From: WTAW01 sp964406575
GTDB taxonomy: Bacteria > Acidobacteriota > Aminicenantia > Aminicenantales > Aminicenantaceae
Reading direction: 5' to 3'
DNA length: 64,000 bases
Assembly (NCBI GenBank): GCA_964406575.1
Contig: CAYOSH010000014.1
Span: 40,528-104,527 of the forward strand
Below the pieces are notes generated by a model. It saw only the letters and a list, made by a program, of their open reading frames with translations. It ran no database searches and was not told where the DNA came from. Made by a program: the position numbers and the translations under genes. Positions 18,454-27,402 of this stretch are shown one piece after another. Each line of letters begins with the position of its first letter. Within the stretch, counting starts at the first letter, position 1.

Positions 18454-19357
18454 CTTTTCCCAAAGAATCTGGATCTTGGATGCTGAGCCTTTGCGGAGGG
18501 GTCGACCACTCTCGGCCGATTCTTTTAAGGAGCCCGGATAGAACCTTGCCGGAGCCCAACTCCACAAAGAAATCAATGTTTTCCTTCTCCAAGAGCTGCA
18601 TGGATCTGTACCAGAGAACAGGACGAGTGACCTGTCTTTTGAGGGCATCCCGGGCTTCACTTCCCTTATGGATGACCTTTGCATCCACATTGGTGATGAT
18701 GGGATAGCGGAGGTTACGAAACTCAACGCCATCAAGATCATGAGAAAGTTTATCTTCCGCGCTTTGCATCAACTTACAATGAAAGGGAGCGCTCACCGGC
18801 AAAAGAACTGAGCGCGGTGGTTTGATCCTATCCAGAGCTTCATGGACAGCTTCAGCAAGACCGGCAATCACGATCTGCTCCTTACTGTTCCAATTGGCCA
18901 CTTCTACAACTCCACTCTCGACCTTATCCAACACTTCTTTAACACCTATGTAATCAGACCCTAACACAGCGGCCATCGCTCCTATTCCGACAGGGACGGC
19001 ATGCTGCATATATTTGCCTCTTTTATGAACTAGAACAACAGCATCCTCAAAGGTCAGCGCCCCTGCAGCCACCAGAGCCGAGTATTCTCCCAGGCTGTGT
19101 CCTGCAGCTATGGTTGGTTCCTTATTCAGAAGAGAATTGGCGATGGTGCTGACGACAAGAAGAGCAGGCTGTGTATTCTGGGTCAGATTGAGCTCCTCTG
19201 CCGGCCCTTCAAAACAGACTTGCGACAGCTCAAAACCCAAAACCTGGTCCGCGCGTGAAAAAAGCTCACGAGCCAGCTTAAATTCTTCATAGAACTGCCT
19301 GCCCATACCCACTTCTTGAGATCCCTGCCCAGGAAACAAAAAAGCCAATTTTGCCAT
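18431..19357 (-). CDS. fabD: Malonyl-CoA:ACP transacylase
   Basis: FabD loads malonyl groups from CoA onto acyl carrier protein for fatty acid elongation. The protein (about 308 residues) opens with FLFPGQGSQEVGMG and carries the nucleophile motif GHSLGEYSALVAAG; the active-site histidine lies in VSAPFHCKLM. Length is normal. ATG 19357 has AGGAG five bases upstream; the GTG six bases earlier overlaps that site. The gene comes 22 bases after the SurA-like gene in the tamB-bamA operon. Its 3' end overlaps the convergent HAD gene by 23 bases. No other fab genes are nearby. Confidence 0.95.
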   Translation of the reverse strand: MAKLAFLFPGQGSQEVGMGRQFYEEFKLARELFSRADQVLGFELSQVCFEGPAEELNLTQNTQPALLVVSTIANSLLNKEPTIAAGHSLGEYSALVAAGALTFEDAVVLVHKRGKYMQHAVPVGIGAMAAVLGSDYIGVKEVLDKVESGVVEVANWNSKEQIVIAGLAEAVHEALDRIKPPRSVLLPVSAPFHCKLMQSAEDKLSHDLDGVEFRNLRYPIITNVDAKVIHKGSEARDALKRQVTRPVLWYRSMQLLEKENIDFFVELGSGKVLSGLLKRIGREWSTPPQRLSIQDPDSLGKAKDLLQE

Positions 19358-19379
19358 GCTCACTCCTGACCTGGATTAT

Positions 19380-20063
19380 TCACGATTTGAGGATGATCTG
19401 GATGTCTGCTTTTTCCCTCAAATTTTGAAGCCACTCCGCGATCTGTTCTTCGCTTTTTTCTTTTCTCAGAGCAGCTTCGATCTCATCCAGAATATCAAGC
19501 ATCGATTCCACTTCCAGCCCGCGAGCCTTTTGATCAGGGACATATCTATTCTCATAATAATCCTGGATCTCTTTCAAGGTCACAAGCACGACACGATCAA
19601 ACCTGGAGGATATTATCCTGCTATAGATTATCCGCTCGAACGCATAGGATTCCAGGTCATTTCTTCGCATACCAAATTGATCCAGAATCTCTTGGAATTG
19701 AACGTTTCCCATCTCCTCAGAAACACTGTTGAGAAAATTATCCATTTCCTCCCGATTGATGGAGGATTCCTTGCCCGCTACTTGGATGACCAGTTTTTGG
19801 TCTATCAGTTTTTGGAGGACCATCTCAACCGTATCTTCCGTCTTGGAATTTCCTCGCCTCTCATACAGACCGAAGGCCTTTGCGATTCTCACATCGGTCA
19901 ATGTAATTAACTGTCCATTAACAAGCGCCAATATCCGATCGACCGTCTTCTCCTGAATGTATCCAGCGCCAAAAAATAAATTCTTTGCCATGAGTAGAAA
20001 AATGAATCCGATCTTAAACATTATGATGTATCGCCGCATCAGGCGTTTATGCTTAGAAGACAT
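19380..20063 (-). CDS. SurA-like periplasmic chaperone, N-terminal domain only
   Basis: This 227-residue protein has a hydrophobic signal or anchor segment (residues 15-33, MFKIGFIFLLMAKNLFFGA) followed by a SurA-type chaperone domain starting VDRILALVNGQLITLTDV. Helices with LIDQKLVIQVAGKE and a C-terminal helical arm follow. No parvulin PPIase domain is present, so isomerase activity is unlikely. SurA escorts unfolded porins to BamA, and the gene overlaps the bamA stop by 11 bases, which supports a role in outer-membrane assembly. Its stop codon falls inside a 16-base match to the end of repeat R (19370-19385). Confidence 0.82.
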   Translation of the reverse strand: MSSKHKRLMRRYIIMFKIGFIFLLMAKNLFFGAGYIQEKTVDRILALVNGQLITLTDVRIAKAFGLYERRGNSKTEDTVEMVLQKLIDQKLVIQVAGKESSINREEMDNFLNSVSEEMGNVQFQEILDQFGMRRNDLESYAFERIIYSRIISSRFDRVVLVTLKEIQDYYENRYVPDQKARGLEVESMLDILDEIEAALRKEKSEEQIAEWLQNLREKADIQIILKS

Positions 20064-22833
20064 TGCCGATCGTGATAAATCCCAAGATGTCGTCCTCTCC
20101 TTGAGGGGGATTGAGACACCAAGCGACTTCCAGACGGATGGGGCCCAGAGGTGTTCTATACCTTAATCCGAGGCCCAGCGCATTCTGCAAAGTCGCTAGG
20201 TCGACCTCGCTCCTTAGCTCCCATACATTGCCCACGTCATAAAAAACAGCTCCATAGAGATCTTTGAATGCTGAAAGAATGGGAAAGGTCATCTCAAGGT
20301 TGAACAACAGAAGCGTTTTGCCACCTATAGGTTGGTTCGTTAGAGGATCCTTTGGGCCGAGCTCATCAAACTGACTTCCCCGAAAGGAATTACTCCCCCC
20401 TGCAAAAAACCTCTCATGGATGGGCATTCGACCTCTTCCCAGACCGAGACGGAATGTCCCGCTCAAAGTCCACTCAGAATAGAAGGAAAAATAGTGCTGG
20501 TACTTGGTGAATAACTTTAAAAAATCTGATTCAGCATTGAACAATGGATAAGCCCACTCCAGGGCTGCACTCAAGAAATATCCTCTCTGTGCGTTAAAAG
20601 GATCATTTCTTCTGTCCAGAATAAAACTTTCCGCAATGGACGTTTTTGAGTAAGGAAAATACTGCCGGTCAACTGCTGATTCCAAAATCCAGAGTTCTGT
20701 CAGAATCGTCTTCTCATATCCCAAGGTTGTCAATAAATTCATGTTCTTCTCAGAAGAAACGACCTTGATCACGCCAAGGTGAATACCGCGGCGGTCATAG
20801 CTGAAGCTTTTTCTCTCCTCCTGCTCCAACCAGGCGTTGATATAAGTGGCAAGGGGGAGATTGAAGAAAAAATACGGTTGCTCCCAGGAAAATACGATTC
20901 TTTTCTCTCTCGTACTGAGTTGCCCGAAAATACTGAACTTAGCAGCGATGCCGAGGATGTTATTGCGCGTGAACTCAGCAGTTCCGCGGGGCCTTATATC
21001 ATTATTCCAAACAGCAAAAGTCCGAGGATCTGTTTTTGTCTCAAGGCCGATACCCAAACTGGCATAATTTCTATGTCCTTCTCTGACGCGGATGAGTAAG
21101 TTCTCTCTCTGAGGAGAAAGGGGAATTTCTTCAACGCTCAGCTCTGAAAATATTCCCAGGTTGGCCAACCGTCTCTCAGTGTCTCGAATCTGTCCATACC
21201 GAGCCAGACCATTTTCACTGACCTGCACTTCCCGAAGAATCGTACCTATCTTTGTGGCTTTGCGTCCGGTGACAATAATCTTTTCGATCGTCACTTCATT
21301 TCCTTCATTAACAATAAAGTGGAGATTAAACCGGTTTTCACTGATTTCCTGAATCTGGGTATTGATTTCCGTCCCCCTGAATCCATTGTCCATGTAAAAA
21401 TTCTCAAGCCTTCCCAAATCTCGCTGAACGTCTGGCTGGAAATAAGGCCCTCCCACATGTGCGCCGATCTGTTGAAGAATATCCTCCTTTCTATATGCTT
21501 GGAGGCCCTGCACAGTGATCTCATTGATGGTTTGCTGTTCTCCCTCATTCACGTAAAAAATAGGCTTAACTGTTTTCTCATTTCTTTCGAAGACCAAATC
21601 GACTTTTGCTGCGGGAAATCCTTGAGTTTTATAGAGAAACTCAATTTCCCTTGGAAGTTCGAACACCCTTGCGCCATCAATCTTGCTGATTAACGGAATA
21701 TTCGTCTGAATGGCGAGTTCGCTCTTTATTTGAGAGGGTGAAAAATAGGTGAGTCCTTCAAATGTCATATCTTGAATATTATATTTCTCTCCAGGGGTGA
21801 CTTCATAGACAATCTTGATTTCATTGGACACTTTTTCTATGCGAGAATCGACCGTCACAAAGAGATGTCCCTTCTGTCTTAAGTATCCGACAATTTTGGC
21901 CTCTCCTTCAGAAAGTCCCCATTCTTCGAAGATTTTGGCCTCCCAGATGGGCTTCAGAAGATTTATCGGGACATCCGCACCCCGAATGGCAATTACGATT
22001 TTTTCGTGAGGAATGACCTCCAAGACAAGTCCGACAAGCCCTCTATCCACATCAAAATTCCTCTCTTTGATCCTGATCTCGGCGCGCCTAAAATCCTCGG
22101 ATGTATACATCTCCTTGAGTTTGGCAATATCCTGCTCCAGGACAGAAGGAATGAATTCTTTTCCCTCCTCTGTCTTCATTTCTTTTCTCAATGTGGATTC
22201 TGGAAACGTAATGTCCCCGACAAACGCAACGCGATTGACAATGAACCTTCTCGATGTCCCCACATCGAAAAGGACATCCACCTCAGACGTTCCCGGGACT
22301 CTGTTCACGGATGGCGTGATTTGGGTATCAAAATAGCCCTCCTCTTTCAACTGGTTCTTCAATTCTTCGACCGCCTTCCTCAGCTTGTTCTCTGAAAAGG
22401 CACTTCCCTCCTTCAAATCGGACAATTCGTTCTTTAGATTGTTTTTGGGGATATCATTATTGCTCCCTTTAAAATTGATACGTCGCGTGAACAATCGTCT
22501 CGTCAGGAGAAATGTGAGTTCGACGTTTTGTTGGCCCGCTTTGATCACAGAGATATCAGAAAAGAGTTCCGTTTTGTATAGTCGTTTTATGCTGGTGTTA
22601 ACTTCCTTGAGAGAAAAGGCATCTCCAGGTTTGATCGTAATCAATTCATCGACAGAATTCTCGCTTGGTTGACCATCAATCGAGACAACGATTTTACTCA
22701 CAGTGAGCAACTCTTTTTTCGGGCGAGAATAAGACATCGGTACAAGCAGAATAAGACATAACAGCAGAGACAAGACGCAAACACAGAGCGACTCCCTGCC
22801 GCGTCGCTCAGAACCGCTTATAAACCTTGACAT
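20053..22833 (-). CDS. bamA: Outer-membrane assembly factor BamA (Omp85 family; TamA role possible)
   Basis: This Omp85 protein of about 926 residues has a signal peptide (SLCVCVLSLLLCLILLVP), a series of POTRA domains covering roughly residues 40-570, and a 16-strand surface-antigen barrel. The barrel carries the typical FFAGGSNSFRG loop region and a C-terminal strand ending in F (FITIGNVF). BamA folds beta-barrel proteins into the outer membrane. Its size and POTRA number fit BamA rather than the shorter TamA, yet it lies directly after tamB, so it may serve both partners. I start it at ATG 22833, where GGAAGGG lies 9 bases upstream; the frame opens at 22857. It overlaps tamB by 26 bases and the SurA-like gene by 11. 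Confidence 0.9.
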   Translation of the reverse strand: MSRFISGSERRGRESLCVCVLSLLLCLILLVPMSYSRPKKELLTVSKIVVSIDGQPSENSVDELITIKPGDAFSLKEVNTSIKRLYKTELFSDISVIKAGQQNVELTFLLTRRLFTRRINFKGSNNDIPKNNLKNELSDLKEGSAFSENKLRKAVEELKNQLKEEGYFDTQITPSVNRVPGTSEVDVLFDVGTSRRFIVNRVAFVGDITFPESTLRKEMKTEEGKEFIPSVLEQDIAKLKEMYTSEDFRRAEIRIKERNFDVDRGLVGLVLEVIPHEKIVIAIRGADVPINLLKPIWEAKIFEEWGLSEGEAKIVGYLRQKGHLFVTVDSRIEKVSNEIKIVYEVTPGEKYNIQDMTFEGLTYFSPSQIKSELAIQTNIPLISKIDGARVFELPREIEFLYKTQGFPAAKVDLVFERNEKTVKPIFYVNEGEQQTINEITVQGLQAYRKEDILQQIGAHVGGPYFQPDVQRDLGRLENFYMDNGFRGTEINTQIQEISENRFNLHFIVNEGNEVTIEKIIVTGRKATKIGTILREVQVSENGLARYGQIRDTERRLANLGIFSELSVEEIPLSPQRENLLIRVREGHRNYASLGIGLETKTDPRTFAVWNNDIRPRGTAEFTRNNILGIAAKFSIFGQLSTREKRIVFSWEQPYFFFNLPLATYINAWLEQEERKSFSYDRRGIHLGVIKVVSSEKNMNLLTTLGYEKTILTELWILESAVDRQYFPYSKTSIAESFILDRRNDPFNAQRGYFLSAALEWAYPLFNAESDFLKLFTKYQHYFSFYSEWTLSGTFRLGLGRGRMPIHERFFAGGSNSFRGSQFDELGPKDPLTNQPIGGKTLLLFNLEMTFPILSAFKDLYGAVFYDVGNVWELRSEVDLATLQNALGLGLRYRTPLGPIRLEVAWCLNPPQGEDDILGFITIGNVF

Positions 22834-25800
22834 CCAAACTGACCCTTCCGACTTCATCCCTGATCCCCACGATTGAGATATCTTTCGTTAGTTCCCACTC
22901 AATGTGAATGATATCCTCCCGCTGTGCGGTCAGGTTGGTGGAATAGAGCATAAATATATTTCTTGAAATCTTTTTACCCACAGTCAGGCGAGCCGTCACT
23001 GAAGATGACGCCCCGATCGTGTAGGGGTCTATACGAAACCGATCGATGCTGAAGAGACTTTCAGCGCTCTTTTTTGCCCGTTCAGAAAGCTGAAAAGAGA
23101 GGAGTGAAGCTGTGCTGAGCTGCGTGCTCCGATCATACTGGTATGTCCGTTTGAATGATTCACCCATGGCCAGCAGGGCAAGCACATCTTCAGGAGGCAG
23201 TGGAGGGGAAGAGCTGAATTCAGGATTGAGGCTTTCCATCAATCCGTCCAGAGAAAATGTCACGCGATAGTCCTTTACATATGTTTCTCCTGTGAAACTA
23301 ATGTAAGGTTCGATCCTTGCAGGATTGATAAAACTCACTTTGGCGTTCAATATCTTAAATTTCCGATCCTGGAAATACACTTCTCCTCCCAGAGCTTCGA
23401 TGTCTCCCATGACAATGGGTGAGAGGATATTCCCCGTCACTATCAGATCAAACTTCCCTCTGATATTTCCCAAGGAGTTTTCCAGCCAAGCATTATCATC
23501 AGCTCTTAAACGGATATTCAAGTTAAGGTCATCAAAAAAAGTGGGCTCTCTGCGCGCAGCGTAAAGGGTGGACGTTGAAAACGCAAATTTTTCGTTCAGC
23601 TCCCTCCTCCACAGAACTCTGTGCGCATAGAAATCACCGCTCAATTCAAACCTGTTAGCATCCTTGACCAATTGCATCGTACCCTCAACCAAAGCCTGTG
23701 TTCTCTCAAGGAGCGCCAATTGCATATCTTTCCCTTCCGCATTGATGTCAATCTCCTCAACTCCTTCCATTCCCAATTTGAGCGTTCCTGAGCCCTGAAC
23801 ATCCCCGCCTCCAAATTTTCCCTGGAAAGACCGGATGATAACATCACCGCCATTAAAGGAGGCCAGTGCCGAAAATCCCCTGAATGCATGCGCAAAGTTG
23901 GGGAAGGGAAAAACCGTTCCCTGGACGTCGATGGCACCTCGTATCTGAGGCGATGTTTTCAAACCGTTCAATTCTGCAATATAGCCCACATCCATCTTTG
24001 CCCCTGTCCATGGCAAAAGGATATCGGGATTAGAAAAAGAGCCCTTAATATCTCCCCTGAGAGATTCTTCAAATAAGGGGATGCCAAGAAAGACAGAGAA
24101 GGGATTCTCTCCAGGATGGAAACTGCCATCAACAATCAGGTCCAGGTTGTCCTCGGTAAAGCTCAATTTGACCAATCCGGAAGCCTCGGTTCTCTGGAAC
24201 GGTTCGAGAAACAAATCTTTCACCTCGAATGGTCCCTTGGCATAATCCTGTCCAAATGCGCCTTTTCCCTTCATCTGAAAGGATAACTTTCCTTGAAGCG
24301 CTGGATAAACCATTGAAAGGTCCACATCTCTGACCGTAAAATCCAGATCGAATTGTCGGCTTAAGAGCCGTAAGAGCGCAGTCCCCTCTACCCACCCCCC
24401 GAACATACCGAATTGAAGCTCAGAAAAATTGAGATGATCCTCTTCCCAATCAAGACTCCCTTTGACTTGAACAGCCGTCTGATCGAGGAGCAACATCTTC
24501 GATCCAAAAAACCCCCCTGAAACCCTGATGTTTTCGCCCTCTTGTTCAAACTCGAACTCTCCAGTGGCTGAGCCTTCAAGCGGGATCAAGATGTCCAGAT
24601 TGGGCAGGATACTCTCCGCTAAGCCTTCATCCAGTTGAATCTTTGCTCTAACTCTGTTTGGATCTGAGACAAGATCGATCCGACCGTTCATTATCGGGTC
24701 TTGGATGTCGAATATCCCCTGAACATTCTCCAGATGGATCTCGATATCCCCGCTAACAGATTCAACGTCAAACCGGTCGAAGCCTCCGGGTGATAAAGAG
24801 ACTGTTGCTCTCACCTGAGGATCTGCAAAATCACCAAAGATATGTACAATTCCCTGCCCCCTACCTCTTATCTCTGGAAAATCAAAATTCTTCCGAAGTA
24901 TGAGTGACAGAAAACGCCGGGTGAGCTTGACGTTTTTCACATCCCCGTCGATCAAAACATCAACGTTCCTTCCGATGGCAATCGTTCCTTCCACATCCAC
25001 TTCTGCAATGTTCGAATCAAGACTTTCAGAGCTAATAGTCATAACTTCGTTTTCCAGTGTTAACTTAACCTGTCCATTAAAAAGAAATTCTTCTGGATCG
25101 GGCTGATCATGCGCATCTCTAAACTCGATATCAGCATCCAGTCTCTCTTTAAAGACTGAAAAATTTCCCCATACAGGCGAGGAGATAGGCCATGGTATAT
25201 CGAAATACTTCATGATGGGATCAAGAAAGAAACCGCGCGCTAATCCATCCACCCGGCCGCCTCGAAATCGGATCTCCACATATTCGTGCGGGAGATTTGT
25301 TCTCAGGAAGCTGAGGCCCAATGTCCCACCTGTCGCCTGAGCGTAATCGATATTACCCTGGACAATCCCCATTGAAGTTGAGTTGAGATGGAGATCTTCG
25401 CTAGAAAGGGAGCTTGTAAACGCGAAATTGCCGTTTCGGCGTGAAAGCACACCTTCTCCTCGCACTTTTCCATCCCAATCGAATGGAATATCGATATATT
25501 GAACGATAACTCCCATGGGAATGTTGAAGGAAGTGTTGAGGGCGATCACTGGGTCGGCAAGATTGCTGACTTCTCCTGTGGCTCTGATAATCCCTCTGGG
25601 ACTGCTTATCCGCGCTTTTTTTATCTGGAAAGAATCACCCTGCCCTTCCACTAAAAGGCTAATTTTCGCCTCAATCCTCTGTTGCGTTGAACCGAGAAGG
25701 AAACCACTCTCTTCGATCTCCGCGAGCAGAGTGTATCTATCCCTATTCTGCTTTAGAGAGGCATGAATGCCTTTGGATTGAATCTGCGTTTCCTTCCCCC

Positions 25801-26236
25801 AATAGTACAGCTCTCCGTTCCTGATCACGGCTTTATCGATCGCAAAGGGAAAGGCTAGCGTTAAGCCCTTTGGTTCTTCAGATTTTTGCACAGAAGGGTA
25901 TATTCTTAAAATCGGGCTCTCTATCAGGATGCTCAGCGGTTTTTCTCTCGAAAAAATCGACCGGTAAGAGATGCTGACGGCTACCTTCTTTGCTGAGAAA
26001 AATGGAGAAAGAGAGACAGACCTCGCATCTTCGAGAACAATAGAGGGGGGGATGATATTCAAATACAACCGCCTATAGCCGAAACTTTTCTGTATCTCAC
26101 TCTTTATTTGATTGAGAACGATATTCTTAATGACAGTCCCAGCACTGGCCAAAACAAGAAACACAGCCACAAAGATGAGCAGTTTCTTGACTCTTCGGTA
26201 AAGATTCATCAACTCAGTGAAACCGTAACTGCGCAC
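22808..26236 (-). CDS. tamB: TamB-like translocation and assembly protein (DUF490, AsmA-like)
   Basis: This 1142-residue protein has one N-terminal membrane helix (LLIFVAVFLVLASAGTVI), a very long repetitive beta-rich middle typical of bridge-like AsmA/TamB proteins, and the C-terminal DUF490 domain. Near its end are the conserved stretches SSPPLPPEDVLALLAMGES and LTVGKKISRNIFMLYST. TamB spans the periplasm and works with an Omp85 protein; recent work also ties such proteins to phospholipid transport to the outer membrane. The likely start is GTG 26236, with GGGAG 10 bases upstream; ATG 26206 is an alternative. It is the first gene of tamB-bamA-surA-like-fabD. Confidence 0.9.
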   Translation of the reverse strand: MRSYGFTELMNLYRRVKKLLIFVAVFLVLASAGTVIKNIVLNQIKSEIQKSFGYRRLYLNIIPPSIVLEDARSVSLSPFFSAKKVAVSISYRSIFSREKPLSILIESPILRIYPSVQKSEEPKGLTLAFPFAIDKAVIRNGELYYWGKETQIQSKGIHASLKQNRDRYTLLAEIEESGFLLGSTQQRIEAKISLLVEGQGDSFQIKKARISSPRGIIRATGEVSNLADPVIALNTSFNIPMGVIVQYIDIPFDWDGKVRGEGVLSRRNGNFAFTSSLSSEDLHLNSTSMGIVQGNIDYAQATGGTLGLSFLRTNLPHEYVEIRFRGGRVDGLARGFFLDPIMKYFDIPWPISSPVWGNFSVFKERLDADIEFRDAHDQPDPEEFLFNGQVKLTLENEVMTISSESLDSNIAEVDVEGTIAIGRNVDVLIDGDVKNVKLTRRFLSLILRKNFDFPEIRGRGQGIVHIFGDFADPQVRATVSLSPGGFDRFDVESVSGDIEIHLENVQGIFDIQDPIMNGRIDLVSDPNRVRAKIQLDEGLAESILPNLDILIPLEGSATGEFEFEQEGENIRVSGGFFGSKMLLLDQTAVQVKGSLDWEEDHLNFSELQFGMFGGWVEGTALLRLLSRQFDLDFTVRDVDLSMVYPALQGKLSFQMKGKGAFGQDYAKGPFEVKDLFLEPFQRTEASGLVKLSFTEDNLDLIVDGSFHPGENPFSVFLGIPLFEESLRGDIKGSFSNPDILLPWTGAKMDVGYIAELNGLKTSPQIRGAIDVQGTVFPFPNFAHAFRGFSALASFNGGDVIIRSFQGKFGGGDVQGSGTLKLGMEGVEEIDINAEGKDMQLALLERTQALVEGTMQLVKDANRFELSGDFYAHRVLWRRELNEKFAFSTSTLYAARREPTFFDDLNLNIRLRADDNAWLENSLGNIRGKFDLIVTGNILSPIVMGDIEALGGEVYFQDRKFKILNAKVSFINPARIEPYISFTGETYVKDYRVTFSLDGLMESLNPEFSSSPPLPPEDVLALLAMGESFKRTYQYDRSTQLSTASLLSFQLSERAKKSAESLFSIDRFRIDPYTIGASSSVTARLTVGKKISRNIFMLYSTNLTAQREDIIHIEWELTKDISIVGIRDEVGRVSLDVKVYKRF

Positions 26237-26256
26237 TTTTGCGAAACTCCCTTAAT

Positions 26257-26441
26257 CTGAATTATTCATAAAATCTGCCGATCTTGATCTTCAAAAAACT
26301 CTCATTCCTATGATCGACATCTTTTACCCTTCGGGCGCGTTGATCTCACCCCATCTGCTGCGTTATGTCGGGTCTCGCGGTAGTAAACTACAGCTTCGCC
26401 CTCCATGCCTTACATCTGTAGCAACATCAACTCGTGAATAC
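26257..26441. repeat. Dispersed intergenic repeat R, copy 2 (about 185 bp)
   Basis: It begins CTGAATTATTCATAA and ends ACTCGTGAATA, the inverted ends of the R family. Shared inner blocks with copy 3 include TTTTACCCTTCGGGCG, and a perfect hairpin GTAGT-AA-ACTAC. It lies just upstream of the tamB start, in a 673-base gap (26237-26909) whose other contents are the fragment at 26454 and MITE copy B. Confidence 0.75.
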
Positions 26442-26453
26442 TCCATTTTCCAT

Positions 26454-26495
26454 CTGAATTATTCATAAAATCTGCAACTCGACATGTGAATAATG
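26454..26495. repeat. R-family internal-deletion derivative (42 bp)
   Basis: This short stretch joins a left end (CTGAATTATTCATAAAATC) directly to a right-end-like sequence (AACTCGACATGTGAATAAT), as if the interior of the repeat had been lost. It starts 12 bases after copy 2. Confidence 0.5.
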
Positions 26496-26555
26496 CAGAT
26501 ATCATACTATCCGAATTTATCATAGCATTTTTCTCTAAAAATATAAATTCTGGAT

Positions 26556-26724
26556 GTAAGCATCCTTATCCGTGATAAGGGCATTAGAGGCAAAAAAGAG
26601 CGAGTCACTGTCCTTATGAGTCGGATGATGGTGGGTGGGGGGATCTTCGACGAATATGCACTGTGACGAGCTCCTGCTATTATCTTTTGACTTGAGAGCA
26701 TCACGCGGATATAAGGATGCTTAC
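26556..26724. mobile_element. MITE-like element, copy B (169 bp), with perfect 9-bp target duplication
   Basis: Ends are GTAAGCATCCTTAT and its exact complement. The 9-base direct repeat ATTCTGGAT occurs immediately outside both ends (26547-26555 and 26725-26733), a clear target-site duplication. The interior closely matches copy A at 8798-8966 in the same orientation. No transposase is encoded. A right-end-like sequence alone occurs at 35367-35389. Confidence 0.93.
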
Positions 26725-26909
26725 ATTCTGGATCTCCTAGGGGATTAATATCTTTATTTCCATGATGGAATGAATGGTTCTGAGCGTTATTGAATGATTA
26801 GATTGGATTTCGGAGAAAACTGTGTGAAGGGTTGGAAAGCAATTTTTCTTATACAAATAAAAAAATTAAGGCCTAAAGCCAGGCCATTGCAGCGCCGTAA
26901 AATGAATTA

Positions 26910-27401
26910 TTAATCCACAGAAAAAAGTAAAGCTCCTGTTTCTACAGATTCTCCGGTTTTGGAGATGATCTTTGTGATCTTGCCTTTTTGTGGGGACTTT
27001 ATTTCATTCTGCATCTTCATGGCCTCGAGTATCAAAACAGCTTGTCCTTCCTCAACCTCATCGCCCTCGGCCATGAGCACTTTCACAATTTTTCCAGGCA
27101 TGGATGTTTTGATATCTCTCTTCTGCTTATGACTTAACATCTTTCCAAGGATTTGAGAAACAGGTTTTTTTTCAATATCAAAGTTTTGTCCTTTCACACA
27201 TACGCGATAGGACGAGTTACTAGTGCATATTATGGCATTGTTTACTTTTCCATCGATGATCAGAAGAATCTCTCTAGAATTCAGGTACTCGACTGCGACT
27301 TCATATGTCTTTCCATCAAGGTTGATCTGAATGTCATTTATCTGCTTTTCTTTGACACTCATTTTGTGCTCACGATTGTTCAACCAAAAAGACAGATTCA
27401 T
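26910..27401 (-). CDS. Biotin carboxyl carrier protein of an acyl-CoA carboxylase
   Basis: This 163-residue protein ends in a biotinyl domain (about residues 95-163) with the biotinylation motif EAMKMQNEI, preceded by MPGKIVKVLMAEGDEVEEG. The N-terminal part is a small beta-rich linker domain, as in separate BCCPs of propionyl-CoA carboxylase or oxaloacetate decarboxylase gamma-type systems. Biotin on the lysine shuttles CO2 between the carboxylase and carboxyltransferase encoded just upstream. It starts one base after the biotin carboxylase stop (TGAcATG). It is the last gene of the operon that begins with hslV; a gap with repeats follows. Confidence 0.92.
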   Translation of the reverse strand: MNLSFWLNNREHKMSVKEKQINDIQINLDGKTYEVAVEYLNSREILLIIDGKVNNAIICTSNSSYRVCVKGQNFDIEKKPVSQILGKMLSHKQKRDIKTSMPGKIVKVLMAEGDEVEEGQAVLILEAMKMQNEIKSPQKGKITKIISKTGESVETGALLFSVD

Positions 27402-27402
27402 G

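Noticed and set aside
26580..26704. A reading frame of about 42 residues (minus strand) shared by both MITE copies
   Set aside because: Both copies keep an open frame with similar peptides, but about half of the base differences change amino acids, there is no ribosome site, and the similarity is explained by shared ancestry of the DNA element.
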